Positions 1 to 9,645 of a DNA stretch of 64,000 bases are shown here, in pieces (positions within the stretch are counted from its first letter, which is position 1; every line of letters starts with the position of its first letter). Under the pieces are notes generated by a model. The model was not told where the DNA came from. It made no database searches and saw only the letters and a program-made list of their open reading frames with translations. Source of the DNA: Limanda limanda (Eukaryota; Chordata; Actinopteri; Pleuronectiformes; Pleuronectidae); assembly GCF_963576545.1 (NCBI RefSeq), contig NW_026870446.1:434001-498000 (forward strand). Direction: 5' to 3'. The position numbers and the translations under genes are program-made.

Positions 1-155
1 GTGAAGGTCGGAGAGACTTGGAAAGTGGTTGCATCTGGACTAATTTGGGTCCTGCGGATCGATTGGTACCATCCCCGAGCTTGTACGACCTTCGGAAGAG
101 GTCGACCGACGAAATTCCCCCAAATCTGAGGAGATATTTTTGAATAACTTTTTTT

Positions 156-318
156 GTGAAGGTCGGAGAGACTTGCAAGTAGGCTCTACCCCCACTAAAT
201 GGGGTTGCGCGCATCGATCAGTACCATCCTTGAGCTTCTCCGACTTTCGGAAGGGTTAGGGTTAGGGTTAGGGATGAAAGCACATAGGAGAAAGAGATAT
301 TCTTGAATAACTTTTTTT
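156..318 (+). repeat. Monomer A, variant typical of the first A after B
   Basis: This A unit directly follows a B unit and differs from the usual A at two diagnostic sites. It has GGGGTTGCG in place of GGGGTAGCG, and ATCAGTACC in place of ATCGGTACC; the second change destroys the GGTACC palindrome. The TTG allele recurs mainly in the A just 3' of a B, for example at 2414, 3052, 3853, 5622, 6429, 7073, 10282, 34485 and 63283. Exceptions exist: 4660, 5141 and 7874 follow B but carry TAG. The CAG allele is commonest left of about 9.1 kb. The pattern suggests that B plus its next A has often been copied as one unit. Confidence 0.85.
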
Positions 319-348
319 GTGAAGGTCGGAGAGACTTGCAAGTAGGCT

Positions 349-370
349 CTACCCCCACTAAATGGGGTAG
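349..370. other. Inverted repeat in monomer A (7-bp stem, 8-nt loop)
   Basis: CTACCCC and GGGGTAG flank the 8-nt loop CACTAAAT, at monomer positions 31-52. In units with GGGGTTG the second base pair of the stem becomes a mismatch. Several other recurrent variants also fall in these arms: CTACTCC (for example at 6592, 7236, 30166), CTGCCCC (14607, 33211, 48086) and ATGTGG (15251, 22309, 44403). The structure is visible in sequence; whether it forms or matters is unknown. Confidence 0.6.
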
Positions 371-415
371 CGCGCATCGATCGGTACCATCCTTGAGCTT
401 CTCCGACTTTCGGAA

Positions 416-436
416 GGGTTAGGGTTAGGGTTAGGG
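416..436 (+). repeat. Interstitial telomeric tract GGG(TTAGGG)3, potential G-quadruplex (type example)
   Basis: The 21-nt tract has four GGG runs separated by TTA, at monomer A positions 98-118. This is the minimal vertebrate-type telomeric sequence known to fold into an intramolecular G-quadruplex. It also contains two TAGGGTTA sites of the kind bound by TRF/Myb-domain telomere proteins. Copies recur about every 163 bp within A runs and are skipped at each B. All are on the + strand in this window. Whether it folds or is bound here is inference. Confidence 0.9.
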
Positions 437-807
437 ATGAAAGCACATAGGAGAAAGAGATATTCTTGAATAACTTTTTTTGTGAAGGTCGGAGAGACTT
501 GCAAGTAGGCTCTACCCCCACTAAATGGGGTAGCGCGCATCGATCGGTACCATCCTTGAGCTTCTCCGACTTTCGGAAGGGTTAGGGTTAGGGTTAGGGA
601 TGAAAGCACATAGGAGAAAGAGATATTCTTGAATAACTTTTTTTGTGAAGGTCGGAGAGACTTGCAAGTAGGCTCTACCCCCACTAAATGGGGTAGCGCG
701 CATCGATCGGTACCATCCTTGAGCTTCTCCGACTTTCGGAAGGGTTAGGGTTAGGGTTAGGGATGAAAGCACATAGGAGAAAGAGATATTCTTGAATAAC
801 TTTTTTT

Positions 808-962
808 GTGAAGGTCGGAGAGACTTGGAAAGTGGTTGCATCTGGACTAATTTGGGTCCTGCGGATCGATTGGTACCATCCCCGAGCTTGTACGACCTTC
901 GGAAGAGGTCGACCGACGAAATTCCCCCAAATCTGAGGAGATATTCTTGAATAACTTTTTTT
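808..962 (+). repeat. Monomer B, 155 bp (type example)
   Basis: B shares positions 1-20 and the last ~25 bp with A. In the middle, 41 bp starting at ATCGAT match A at 35 positions. Between these it has its own sequence: GAAAGTGGTTGCATCTGGAC near the start, and a GTCGAC-containing inverted repeat followed by CGAAATTCCCCCAAATC where A has its telomeric tract. It has no TTAGGG. B occurs as a single unit between runs of one to five A and never next to another B. A plus B is 318 bp, a multiple of three, which explains why A-B alternation leaves long stop-free stretches by chance. Confidence 0.94.
893..911. other. Inverted repeat in monomer B (5-bp stem, 9-nt loop) next to GTCGAC
   Basis: CGACC and GGTCG flank TTCGGAAGA at B positions 86-104, and the right arm overlaps the palindrome GTCGAC, which is specific to B. 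Recurrent variants CTTTGG and CTTCGAAAG lie in the loop and leave the arms intact. Any function is unknown. Confidence 0.5.
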
Positions 963-1064
963 GTGAAGGTCGGAGAGACTTGCAAGTAGGCTCTACCCCC
1001 ACTAAATGGGGTTGCGCGCATCGATCAGTACCATCCTTGAGCTTCTCCGACTTTCGGAAGGGTT
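963..1064 (+). repeat. Truncated monomer A ending inside its telomeric tract
   Basis: Only the first 102 bases of an A unit are present. It stops after GGAAGGGTT, within what should be the TTAGGG tract, and joins directly to GGACTAATTT, which is B position 37. Confidence 0.88.
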
Positions 1065-1181
1065 GGACTAATTTGGGTCTACGGATCGATGGTACCATCC
1101 CCGAGCTTGTACGACCTTCGGAAGAGGTCGACCGACGAAATTCCCCCAAATCGAAGGAGATATTCTTGAATAACTTTTTTT
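1065..1181 (+). repeat. Truncated monomer B starting at B position 37
   Basis: This is a B unit lacking its first 36 bases. It has single-base defects not seen in other B units: GGTCTACGG for GGTCCTGCGG, GATCGATGG for GATCGATTGG, and AAATCGAAGG for AAATCTGAGG. It opens the error-dense stretch. Confidence 0.85.
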
Positions 1182-1342
1182 GTGAAGGCGGAGAGACTTG
1201 CAAGTAGCTTACCCCACTAAATGGGGTTGCGCGCATCGATCAAGTACCATCCTTGAGCTTCTCCTGACTTTCGGAAGGGTTAGGGTTAGGGTTAGGGAGT
1301 GAAAGCACATAGGAAGAAAGAGATTCTTGAATAACTTTTTTT
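1182..1342 (+). repeat. Degenerate monomer A, indel-rich (161 bp)
   Basis: An A unit with many one- or two-base insertions and deletions, such as GAAGGCGG, GTAGCTTACCCC, ATCAAGTACC, CTCCTGACT, GGGAGTGAAAG and AGAGATTCTTG. Indels of this density are absent from the rest of the window. Confidence 0.85.
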
Positions 1343-1484
1343 GTGAGGTCGGAGAGACTGCAGTAGGCTTCTACCCCCACTAAATGGGTAGCGCGCATCG
1401 ATCGGTAACATTTCCTTGAGCTTCTCCGACAAGATAGGGTTAGGATGAAAGCACATAGAGAAAGGTATTCTGAATAACTTTTTT
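1343..1484 (+). repeat. Degenerate monomer A, indel-rich (142 bp), telomeric tract reduced
   Basis: The most damaged unit in the window. GACTGCAG replaces GACTTGCAAG, and AATGGGTAG has lost a G. CCGACTTTCGGAAGGGTTAGGG is replaced by CCGACAAGATAGGGTTAGG, so only a remnant of the telomeric tract remains. The T-run is one base short. Confidence 0.85.
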
Positions 1485-1650
1485 GTGAAGGCGGAGAGAC
1501 TTGCAAGTAGCTCTACCACCACTAAAATGGGGTAGCGCCCACCCGCATCGATCGGTACCATCCTTGAGCTTCTCCGACTTTCGGAAGGGTTAGGGTTAGG
1601 GTTAGGGATGAAAGCACATAGGAGAAAGAGATTATTCTTGAATAACTTTT
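1485..1650 (+). repeat. Degenerate monomer A ending early in its T-run
   Basis: An A unit with insertions near its middle (AAAATGGGG, GCGCCCACCCGCATCG) and GATTATTCTTG. Its telomeric tract GGG(TTAGGG)3 is intact. It ends at AATAACTTTT and joins directly to GGACTAATTT, the same B entry point (position 37) as at 1065. Confidence 0.85.
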
Positions 1651-1769
1651 GGACTAATTTGGGTCCTGCGGATCGATTGGTACCATCCCCGAGCTTGTAC
1701 GACCTTCGGAAGAGGTCGACCGACGAAATTCCCCCAAATCTGAGGAGATATTCTTGAATAACTTTTTTT
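1651..1769 (+). repeat. Truncated monomer B starting at B position 37 (119 bp)
   Basis: From GGACTAATTTGGGTCC onward this B matches consensus and is exactly 36 bases short at its 5' end. It marks the return to clean array. Confidence 0.9.
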
Positions 1770-2576
1770 GTGAAGGTCGGAGAGACTTGCAAGTAGGCTT
1801 TACCCCCACTAAATGGGGTTGCGCGCATCGATCAGTACCATCCTTGAGCTTCTCCGACTTTCGGAAGGGTTAGGGTTAGGGTTAGGGATGAAAGCACATA
1901 GGAGAAAGAGATATTCTTGAATAACTTTTTTTGTGAAGGTCGGAGAGACTTGCAAGTAGGCTCTACCCCCACTAAATGGGGTAGCGCGCATCGATCGGTA
2001 CCATCCTTGAGCTTCTCCGACTTTCGGAAGGGTTAGGGTTAGGGTTAGGGATGAAAGCACATAGGAGAAAGAGATATTCTTGAATAACTTTTTTTGTGAA
2101 GGTCGGAGAGACTTGCAAGTAGGCTCTACCCCCACTAAATGGGGTAGCGCGCATCGATCGGTACCATCCTTGAGCTTCTCCGACTTTCGGAAGGGTTAGG
2201 GTTAGGGTTAGGGATGAAAGCACATAGGAGAAAGAGATATTCTTGAATAACTTTTTTTGTGAAGGTCGGAGAGACTTGGAAAGTGGTTGCATCTGGACTA
2301 ATTTGGGTCCTGCGGATCGATTGGTACCATCCCCGAGCTTGTACGACCTTCGGAAGAGGTCGACCGACGAAATTCCCCCAAATCTGAGGAGATATTCTTG
2401 AATAACTTTTTTTGTGAAGGTCGGAGAGACTTGCAAGTAGGCTTTACCCCCACTAAATGGGGTTGCGCGCATCGATCAGTACCATCCTTGAGCTTCTCCG
2501 ACTTTCGGAAGGGTTAGGGTTAGGGTTAGGGATGAAAGCACATAGGAGAAAGAGATATTCTTGAATAACTTTTTTT

Positions 2577-2733
2577 GTGAAGGTCGGAGAGACTTGCAAG
2601 TAGGCTCTACCCCCACTAAATGGGGTAGCGCGCATCGATCGGTACCATCCTTGAGCTTCTCCGACTTTCGGAAGGGTTAGGGTTAGGGATGAAAGCACAT
2701 AGGAGAAAGAGATATTCTTGAATAACTTTTTTT
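2577..2733 (+). repeat. Monomer A, 157-bp short form (type example)
   Basis: This A unit is identical in layout to the 163-bp form but carries GGG(TTAGGG)2, so it is exactly 6 bp shorter. Thirty-two such units start at 2577, 3215, 7562, 8200, 11725, 13806, 16376, 18147, 20864, 22635, 25352, 27123, 31291, 32410, 33529, 34966, 36085, 37204, 39122, 40241, 41360, 45854, 47128, 47285, 48404, 49523, 52566, 53204, 54323, 59453, 59928 and 60566. No unit with one or with four TTAGGG was seen in the regular array. The short form serves as a marker for recognising copied blocks. Confidence 0.93.
2674..2688 (+). repeat. Shortened telomeric tract GGG(TTAGGG)2 in 157-bp A units
   Basis: This tract has only three GGG runs, one short of what a simple intramolecular G-quadruplex needs, and one TAGGGTTA site instead of two. 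It is the sole difference between the 157-bp and 163-bp A forms. Confidence 0.9.
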
Positions 2734-5700
2734 GTGAAGGTCGGAGAGACTTGCAAGTAGGCTCTACCCCCACTAAATGGGGTAGCGCGCATCGATCGGT
2801 ACCATCCTTGAGCTTCTCCGACTTTCGGAAGGGTTAGGGTTAGGGTTAGGGATGAAAGCACATAGGAGAAAGAGATATTCTTGAATAACTTTTTTTGTGA
2901 AGGTCGGAGAGACTTGGAAAGTGGTTGCATCTGGACTAATTTGGGTCCTGCGGATCGATTGGTACCATCCCCGAGCTTGTACGACCTTCGGAAGAGGTCG
3001 ACCGACGAAATTCCCCCAAATCTGAGGAGATATTCTTGAATAACTTTTTTTGTGAAGGTCGGAGAGACTTGCAAGTAGGCTCTACCCCCACTAAATGGGG
3101 TTGCGCGCATCGATCAGTACCATCCTTGAGCTTCTCCGACTTTCGGAAGGGTTAGGGTTAGGGTTAGGGATGAAAGCACATAGGAGAAAGAGATATTCTT
3201 GAATAACTTTTTTTGTGAAGGTCGGAGAGACTTGCAAGTAGGCTCTACCCCCACTAAATGGGGTAGCGCGCATCGATCGGTACCATCCTTGAGCTTCTCC
3301 GACTTTCGGAAGGGTTAGGGTTAGGGATGAAAGCACATAGGAGAAAGAGATATTCTTGAATAACTTTTTTTGTGAAGGTCGGAGAGACTTGCAAGTAGGC
3401 TCTACCCCCACTAAATGGGGTAGCGCGCATCGATCGGTACCATCCTTGAGCTTCTCCGACTTTCGGAAGGGTTAGGGTTAGGGTTAGGGATGAAAGCACA
3501 TAGGAGAAAGAGATATTCTTGAATAACTTTTTTTGTGAAGGTCGGAGAGACTTGCAAGTAGGCTCTACCCCCACTAAATGGGGTAGCGCGCATCGATCGG
3601 TACCATCCTTGAGCTTCTCCGACTTTCGGAAGGGTTAGGGTTAGGGTTAGGGATGAAAGCACATAGGAGAAAGAGATATTCTTGAATAACTTTTTTTGTG
3701 AAGGTCGGAGAGACTTGGAAAGTGGTTGCATCTGGACTAATTTGGGTCCTGCGGATCGATTGGTACCATCCCCGAGCTTGTACGACCTTCGGAAGAGGTC
3801 GACCGACGAAATTCCCCCAAATCTGAGGAGATATTCTTGAATAACTTTTTTTGTGAAGGTCGGAGAGACTTGCAAGTAGGCTCTACCCCCACTAAATGGG
3901 GTTGCGCGCATCGATCAGTACCATCCTTGAGCTTCTCCGACTTTCGGAAGGGTTAGGGTTAGGGTTAGGGATGAAAGCACATAGGAGAAAGAGATATTCT
4001 TGAATAACTTTTTTTGTGAAGGTCGGAGAGACTTGCAAGTAGGCTCTACCCCCACTAAATGGGGAAGCGCGCATCGATCGGTACCATCCTTGAGCTTCTC
4101 CGACTTTCGGAAGGGTTAGGGTTAGGGTTAGGGATGAAAGCACATAGGAGAAAGAGATATTCTTGAATAACTTTTTTTGTGAAGGTCGGAGAGACTTGCA
4201 AGTAGGCTCTACCCCCACTAAATGGGGTAGCGCGCATCGATCGGTACCATCCTTGAGCTTCTCCGACTTTCGGAAGGGTTAGGGTTAGGGTTAGGGATGA
4301 AAGCACATAGGAGAAAGAGATATTCTTGAATAACTTTTTTTGTGAAGGTCGGAGAGACTTGCAAGTAGGCTCTACCCCCACTAAATGGGGTAGCGCGCAT
4401 CGATCGGTACCATCCTTGAGCTTCTCCGACTTTCGGAAGGGTTAGGGTTAGGGTTAGGGATGAAAGCACATAGGAGAAAGAGATATTCTTGAATAACTTT
4501 TTTTGTGAAGGTCGGAGAGACTTGGAAAGTGGTTGCATCTGGACTAATTTGGGTCCTGCGGATCGATTGGTACCATCCCCGAGCTTGTACGACCTTCGGA
4601 AGAGGTCGACCGACGAAATTCCCCCAAATCTGAGGAGATATTCTTGAATAACTTTTTTTGTGAAGGTCGGAGAGACTTGCAAGTAGGCTCTACCCCCACT
4701 AAATGGGGTAGCGCGCATCGATCGGTACCATCCTTGAGCTTCTCCGACTTTCGGAAGGGTTAGGGTTAGGGTTAGGGATGAAAGCACATAGGAGAAAGAG
4801 ATATTCTTGAATAACTTTTTTTGTGAAGGTCGGAGAGACTTGCAAGTAGGCTCTACCCCCACTAAATGGGGTAGCGCGCATCGATCGGTACCATCCTTGA
4901 GCTTCTCCGACTTTCGGAAGGGTTAGGGTTAGGGTTAGGGATGAAAGCACATAGGAGAAAGAGATATTCTTGAATAACTTTTTTTGTGAAGGTCGGAGAG
5001 ACTTGGAAAGTGGTTGCATCTGGACTAATTTGGGTCCTGCGGATCGATTGGTACCATCCCCGAGCTTGTACGACCTTCGGAAGAGGTCGACCGACGAAAT
5101 TCCCCCAAATCTGAGGAGATATTCTTGAATAACTTTTTTTGTGAAGGTCGGAGAGACTTGCAAGTAGGCTCTACCCCCACTAAATGGGGTAGCGCGCATC
5201 GATCGGTACCATCCTTGAGCTTCTCCGACTTTCGGAAGGGTTAGGGTTAGGGTTAGGGATGAAAGCACATAGGAGAAAGAGATATTCTTGAATAACTTTT
5301 TTTGTGAAGGTCGGAGAGACTTGCAAGTAGGCTCTACCCCCACTAAATGGGGTAGCGCGCATCGATCGGTACCATCCTTGAGCTTCTCCGACTTTCGGAA
5401 GGGTTAGGGTTAGGGTTAGGGATGAAAGCACATAGGAGAAAGAGATATTCTTGAATAACTTTTTTTGTGAAGGTCGGAGAGACTTGGAAAGTGGTTGCAT
5501 CTGGACTAATTTGGGTCCTGCGGATCGATTGGTACCATCCCCGAGCTTGTACGACCTTCGGAAGAGGTCGACCGACGAAATTCCCCCAAATCTGAGGAGA
5601 TATTCTTGAATAACTTTTTTTGTGAAGGTCGGAGAGACTTGCAAGTAGGCTCTACCCCCACTAAATGGGGTTGCGCGCATCGATCAGTACCATCCTTGAG

Positions 5701-8133
5701 CTTCTCCGACTTTCGGAAGGGTTAGGGTTAGGGTTAGGGATGAAAGCACATAGGAGAAAGAGATATTCTTGAATAACTTTTTTTGTGAAGGTCGGAGAGA
5801 CTTGCAAGTAGGCTCTACCCCCACTAAATGGGGTAGCGCGCATCGATCGGTACCATCCTTGAGCTTCTCCAACTTTCGGAAGGGTTAGGGTTAGGGTTAG
5901 GGATGAAAGCACATAGGAGAAAGAGATATTCTTGAATAACTTTTTTTGTGAAGGTCGGAGAGACTTGCAAGTAGGCTCTACCCCCACTAAATGGGGTAGC
6001 GCGCATCGATCGGTACCATCCTTGAGCTTCTCCGACTTTCGGAAGGGTTAGGGTTAGGGTTAGGGATGAAAGCACATAGGAGAAAGAGATATTCTTGAAT
6101 AACTTTTTTTGTGAAGGTCGGAGAGACTTGCAAGTAGGCTCTACCCCCACTAAATGGGGTAGCGCGCATCGATCGGTACCATCCTTGAGCTTCTCCGACT
6201 TTCGGAAGGGTTAGGGTTAGGGTTAGGGATGAAAGCACATAGGAGAAAGAGATATTCTTGAATAACTTTTTTTGTGAAGGTCGGAGAGACTTGGAAAGTG
6301 GTTGCATCTGGACTAATTTGGGTCCTGCGGATCGATTGGTACCATCCCCGAGCTTGTACGACCTTCGGAAGAGGTCGACCGACGAAATTCCCCCAAATCT
6401 GAGGAGATATTCTTGAATAACTTTTTTTGTGAAGGTCGGAGAGACTTGCAAGTAGGCTCTACCCCCACTAAATGGGGTTGCGCGCATCGATCAGTACCAT
6501 CCTTGAGCTTCTCCGACTTTCGGAAGGGTTAGGGTTAGGGTTAGGGATGAAAGCACATAGGAGAAAGAGATATTCTTGAATAACTTTTTTTGTGAAGGTC
6601 GGAGAGACTTGCAAGTAGGCTCTACTCCCACTAAATGGGGTAGCGCGCATCGATCGGTACCATCCTTGAGCTTCTCCGACTTTCGGAAGGGTTAGGGTTA
6701 GGGTTAGGGATGAAAGCACATAGGAGAAAGAGATATTCTTGAATAACTTTTTTTGTGAAGGTCGGAGAGACTTGCAAGTAGGCTCTACCCCCACTAAATG
6801 GGGTAGCGCGCATCGATCGGTACCATCCTTGAGCTTCTCCGACTTTCGGAAGGGTTAGGGTTAGGGTTAGGGATGAAAGCACATAGGAGAAAGAGATATT
6901 CTTGAATAACTTTTTTTGTGAAGGTCGGAGAGACTTGGAAAGTGGTTGCATCTGGACTAATTTGGGTCCTGCGGATCGATTGGTACCATCCCCGAGCTTG
7001 TACGACCTTCGGAAGAGGTCGACCGACGAAATTCCCCCAAATCTGAGGAGATATTCTTGAATAACTTTTTTTGTGAAGGTCGGAGAGACTTGCAAGTAGG
7101 CTCTACCCCCACTAAATGGGGTTGCGCGCATCGATCAGTACCATCCTTGAGCTTCTCCGACTTTCGGAAGGGTTAGGGTTAGGGTTAGGGATGAAAGCAC
7201 ATAGGAGAAAGAGATATTCTTGAATAACTTTTTTTGTGAAGGTCGGAGAGACTTGCAAGTAGGCTCTACTCCCACTAAATGGGGTAGCGCGCATCGATCG
7301 GTACCATCCTTGAGCTTCTCCGACTTTCGGAAGGGTTAGGGTTAGGGTTAGGGATGAAAGCACATAGGAGAAAGAGATATTCTTGAATAACTTTTTTTGT
7401 GAAGGTCGGAGAGACTTGCAAGTAGGCTCTACCCCCACTAAATGGGGTAGCGCGCATCGATCGGTACCATCCTTGAGCTTCTCCGACTTTCGGAAGGGTT
7501 AGGGTTAGGGTTAGGGATGAAAGCACATAGGAGAAAGAGATATTCTTGAATAACTTTTTTTGTGAAGGTCGGAGAGACTTGCAAGTAGGCTCTACCCCCA
7601 CTAAATGGGGTAGCGCGCATCGATCGGTACCATCCTTGAGCTTCTCCGACTTTCGGAAGGGTTAGGGTTAGGGATGAAAGCACATAGGAGAAAGAGATAT
7701 TCTTGAATAACTTTTTTTGTGAAGGTCGGAGAGACTTGGAAAGTGGTTGCATCTGGACTAATTTGGGTCCTGCGGATCGATTGGTACCATCCCCGAGCTT
7801 GTACGACCTTCGGAAGAGGTCGACCGACGAAATTCCCCCAAATCTGAGGAGATATTCTTGAATAACTTTTTTTGTGAAGGTCGGAGAGACTTGCAAGTAG
7901 GCTCTACTCCCACTAAATGGGGTAGCGCGCATCGATCGGTACCATCCTTGAGCTTCTCCGACTTTCGGAAGGGTTAGGGTTAGGGTTAGGGATGAAAGCA
8001 CATAGGAGAAAGAGATATTCTTGAATAACTTTTTTTGTGAAGGTCGGAGAGACTTGCAAGTAGGCTCTACCCCCACTAAATGGGGTAGCGCGCATCGATC
8101 GGTACCATCCTTGAGCTTCTCCGACTTTCGGAA

Positions 8134-8154
8134 GGGTTAGGGTTAGAGTTAGGG
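8134..8154 (+). repeat. Telomeric tract with a point change in the third G-run
   Basis: In the A unit at 8037 the third GGG reads GAG (A at 8147), giving GGGTTAGGGTTAGAGTTAGGG. The length remains 21 nt, but only three intact GGG runs are left. It is the only substitution inside a full-length tract that I noticed in the regular array. Confidence 0.85.
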
Positions 8155-8837
8155 ATGAAAGCACATAGGAGAAAGAGATATTCTTGAATAACTTTTTTTG
8201 TGAAGGTCGGAGAGACTTGCAAGTAGGCTCTACCCCCACTAAATGGGGTAGCGCGCATCGATCGGTACCATCCTTGAGCTTCTCCGACTTTCGGAAGGGT
8301 TAGGGTTAGGGATGAAAGCACATAGGAGAAAGAGATATTCTTGAATAACTTTTTTTGTGAAGGTCGGAGAGACTTGGAAAGTGGTTGCATCTGGACTAAT
8401 TTGGGTCCTGCGGATCGATTGGTACCATCCCCGAGCTTGTACGACCTTCGGAAGAGGTCGACCGACGAAATTCCCCCAAATCTGAGGAGATATTCTTGAA
8501 TAACTTTTTTTGTGAAGGTCGGAGAGACTTGCAAGTAGGCTCTACCCCCACTAAATGGGGTTGCGCGCATCGATCGGTACCATCCTTGAGCTTCTCCGAC
8601 TTTCGGAAGGGTTAGGGTTAGGGTTAGGGATGAAAGCACATAGGAGAAAGAGATATTCTTGAATAACTTTTTTTGTGAAGGTCGGAGAGACTTGCAAGTA
8701 GGCTCTACCCCCACTAAATGGGGTAGCGCGCATCGATCGGTACCATCCTTGAGCTTCTCCGACTTTCGGAAGGGTTAGGGTTAGGGTTAGGGATGAAAGC
8801 ACATAGGAGAAAGAGATATTCTTGAATAACTTTTTTT

Positions 8838-8993
8838 GTGAAGGTCGGAGAGACTTGGAAAGTGGTTGCATCTGGACTAATTTGGGTCCTGCAGATCGAT
8901 TGGTACCATCCCCGAGCTTGTACGACCTTCGGAAGAGGTCGACCGACGAAATTCCCCCAAAATCTGAGGAGATATTCTTGAATAACTTTTTTT
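8838..8993 (+). repeat. Monomer B with one extra A (156 bp)
   Basis: The only B of abnormal length in the regular array: CCCCCAAAATC has one more A than CCCCCAAATC. It also carries CCTGCAGATC instead of CCTGCGGATC, an allele that reappears at 19266, 19910, 23754, 24398, 28242, 28886, 42642 and 50805. Confidence 0.9.
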
Positions 8994-9645
8994 GTGAAGG
9001 TCGGAGAGACTTGCAAGTAGGCTCTACCCCCACTAAATGGGGTTGCGCGCATCGATCAGTACCATCCTTGAGCTTCTCCGACTTTCGGAAGGGTTAGGGT
9101 TAGGGTTAGGGATGAAAGCACATAGGAGAAAGAGATATTCTTGAATAACTTTTTTTGTGAAGGTCGGAGAGACTTGCAAGTAGGCTCTACCCCCACTAAA
9201 TGGGGTAGCGCGCATCGATCAGTACCATCCTTGAGCTTCTCCGACTTTCGGAAGGGTTAGGGTTAGGGTTAGGGATGAAAGCACATAGGAGAAAGAGATA
9301 TTCTTGAATAACTTTTTTTGTGAAGGTCGGAGAGACTTGCAAGTAGGCTCTACCCCCACTAAATGGGGTAGCGCGCATCGATCGGTACCATCCTTGAGCT
9401 TCTCCGACTTTCGGAAGGGTTAGGGTTAGGGTTAGGGATGAAAGCACATAGGAGAAAGAGATATTCTTGAATAACTTTTTTCGTGAAGGTCGGAGAGACT
9501 TGCAAGTAGGCTCTACCCCCACTAAATGGGGTAGCGCGCATCGATCGGTACCATCCTTGAGCTTCTCCGACTTTCGGAAGGGTTAGGGTTAGGGTTAGGG
9601 ATGAAAGCACATAGGAGAAAGAGATATTCTTGAATAACTTTTTTT

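Larger units (their letters stand above)
319..481 (+). repeat. Monomer A, 163-bp consensus form (type example)
   Basis: This is the most common unit; 244 copies of this length lie in 1770-63926. In order it holds: the shared 5' segment (monomer positions 1-20), a small inverted repeat (31-52), GCGCGC (52-57), ATCGAT followed by GGTACC (58-70), the core shared with B (about 58-98), the telomeric tract GGG(TTAGGG)3 (98-118), an A-rich stretch (119-140) and the shared 3' segment GATATTCTTGAATAAC plus T7. It has 77 G or C among 163 bases. Its length is close to one nucleosome plus a short linker. It is non-coding: its length is 3n+1, so any reading frame shifts at every unit. Confidence 0.95.
1..962 (+). 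repeat. Left-edge block: B, four A, B
   Basis: B lies at 1-155, with a private T at 139 giving GATATTTTTGAAT. A units start at 156, 319, 482 and 645, all 163 bp, and B is at 808-962. The first A has the TTG/CAG alleles and the other three have TAG/CGG. Nothing else is present. Confidence 0.95.
1770..9645 (+). repeat. Irregular array block, B separated by two to four A
   Basis: Three A units (1770, 1933, 2096) lead in. B units then start at 2259, 2897, 3698, 4505, 4986, 5467, 6274, 6918, 7719, 8357 and 8838, followed by 3, 4, 4, 2, 2, 4, 3, 4, 3, 2 and 4 A units. Short A units lie at 2577, 3215, 7562 and 8200. The TTG/CAG allele pair marks most first-A positions here. I saw no exact large repeat of this order, although 6274-6917 and 6918-7561 open alike. 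Confidence 0.93.

Noticed and set aside
52..66. Palindromes ATCGAT and GGTACC in nearly every unit as binding operators
   Set aside because: Six-base palindromes shared by both monomers are expected from common descent. They are useful as digest landmarks but give no evidence of a regulator.
150..156. T7 run at monomer boundaries as a transcription terminator
   Set aside because: It recurs in every unit, has no paired stem directly upstream and no associated gene, so the run alone does not support a terminator call.
416..436. A true chromosome-end telomere
   Set aside because: Tracts hold at most three TTAGGG and are always followed by satellite. No long terminal TTAGGG run is present.
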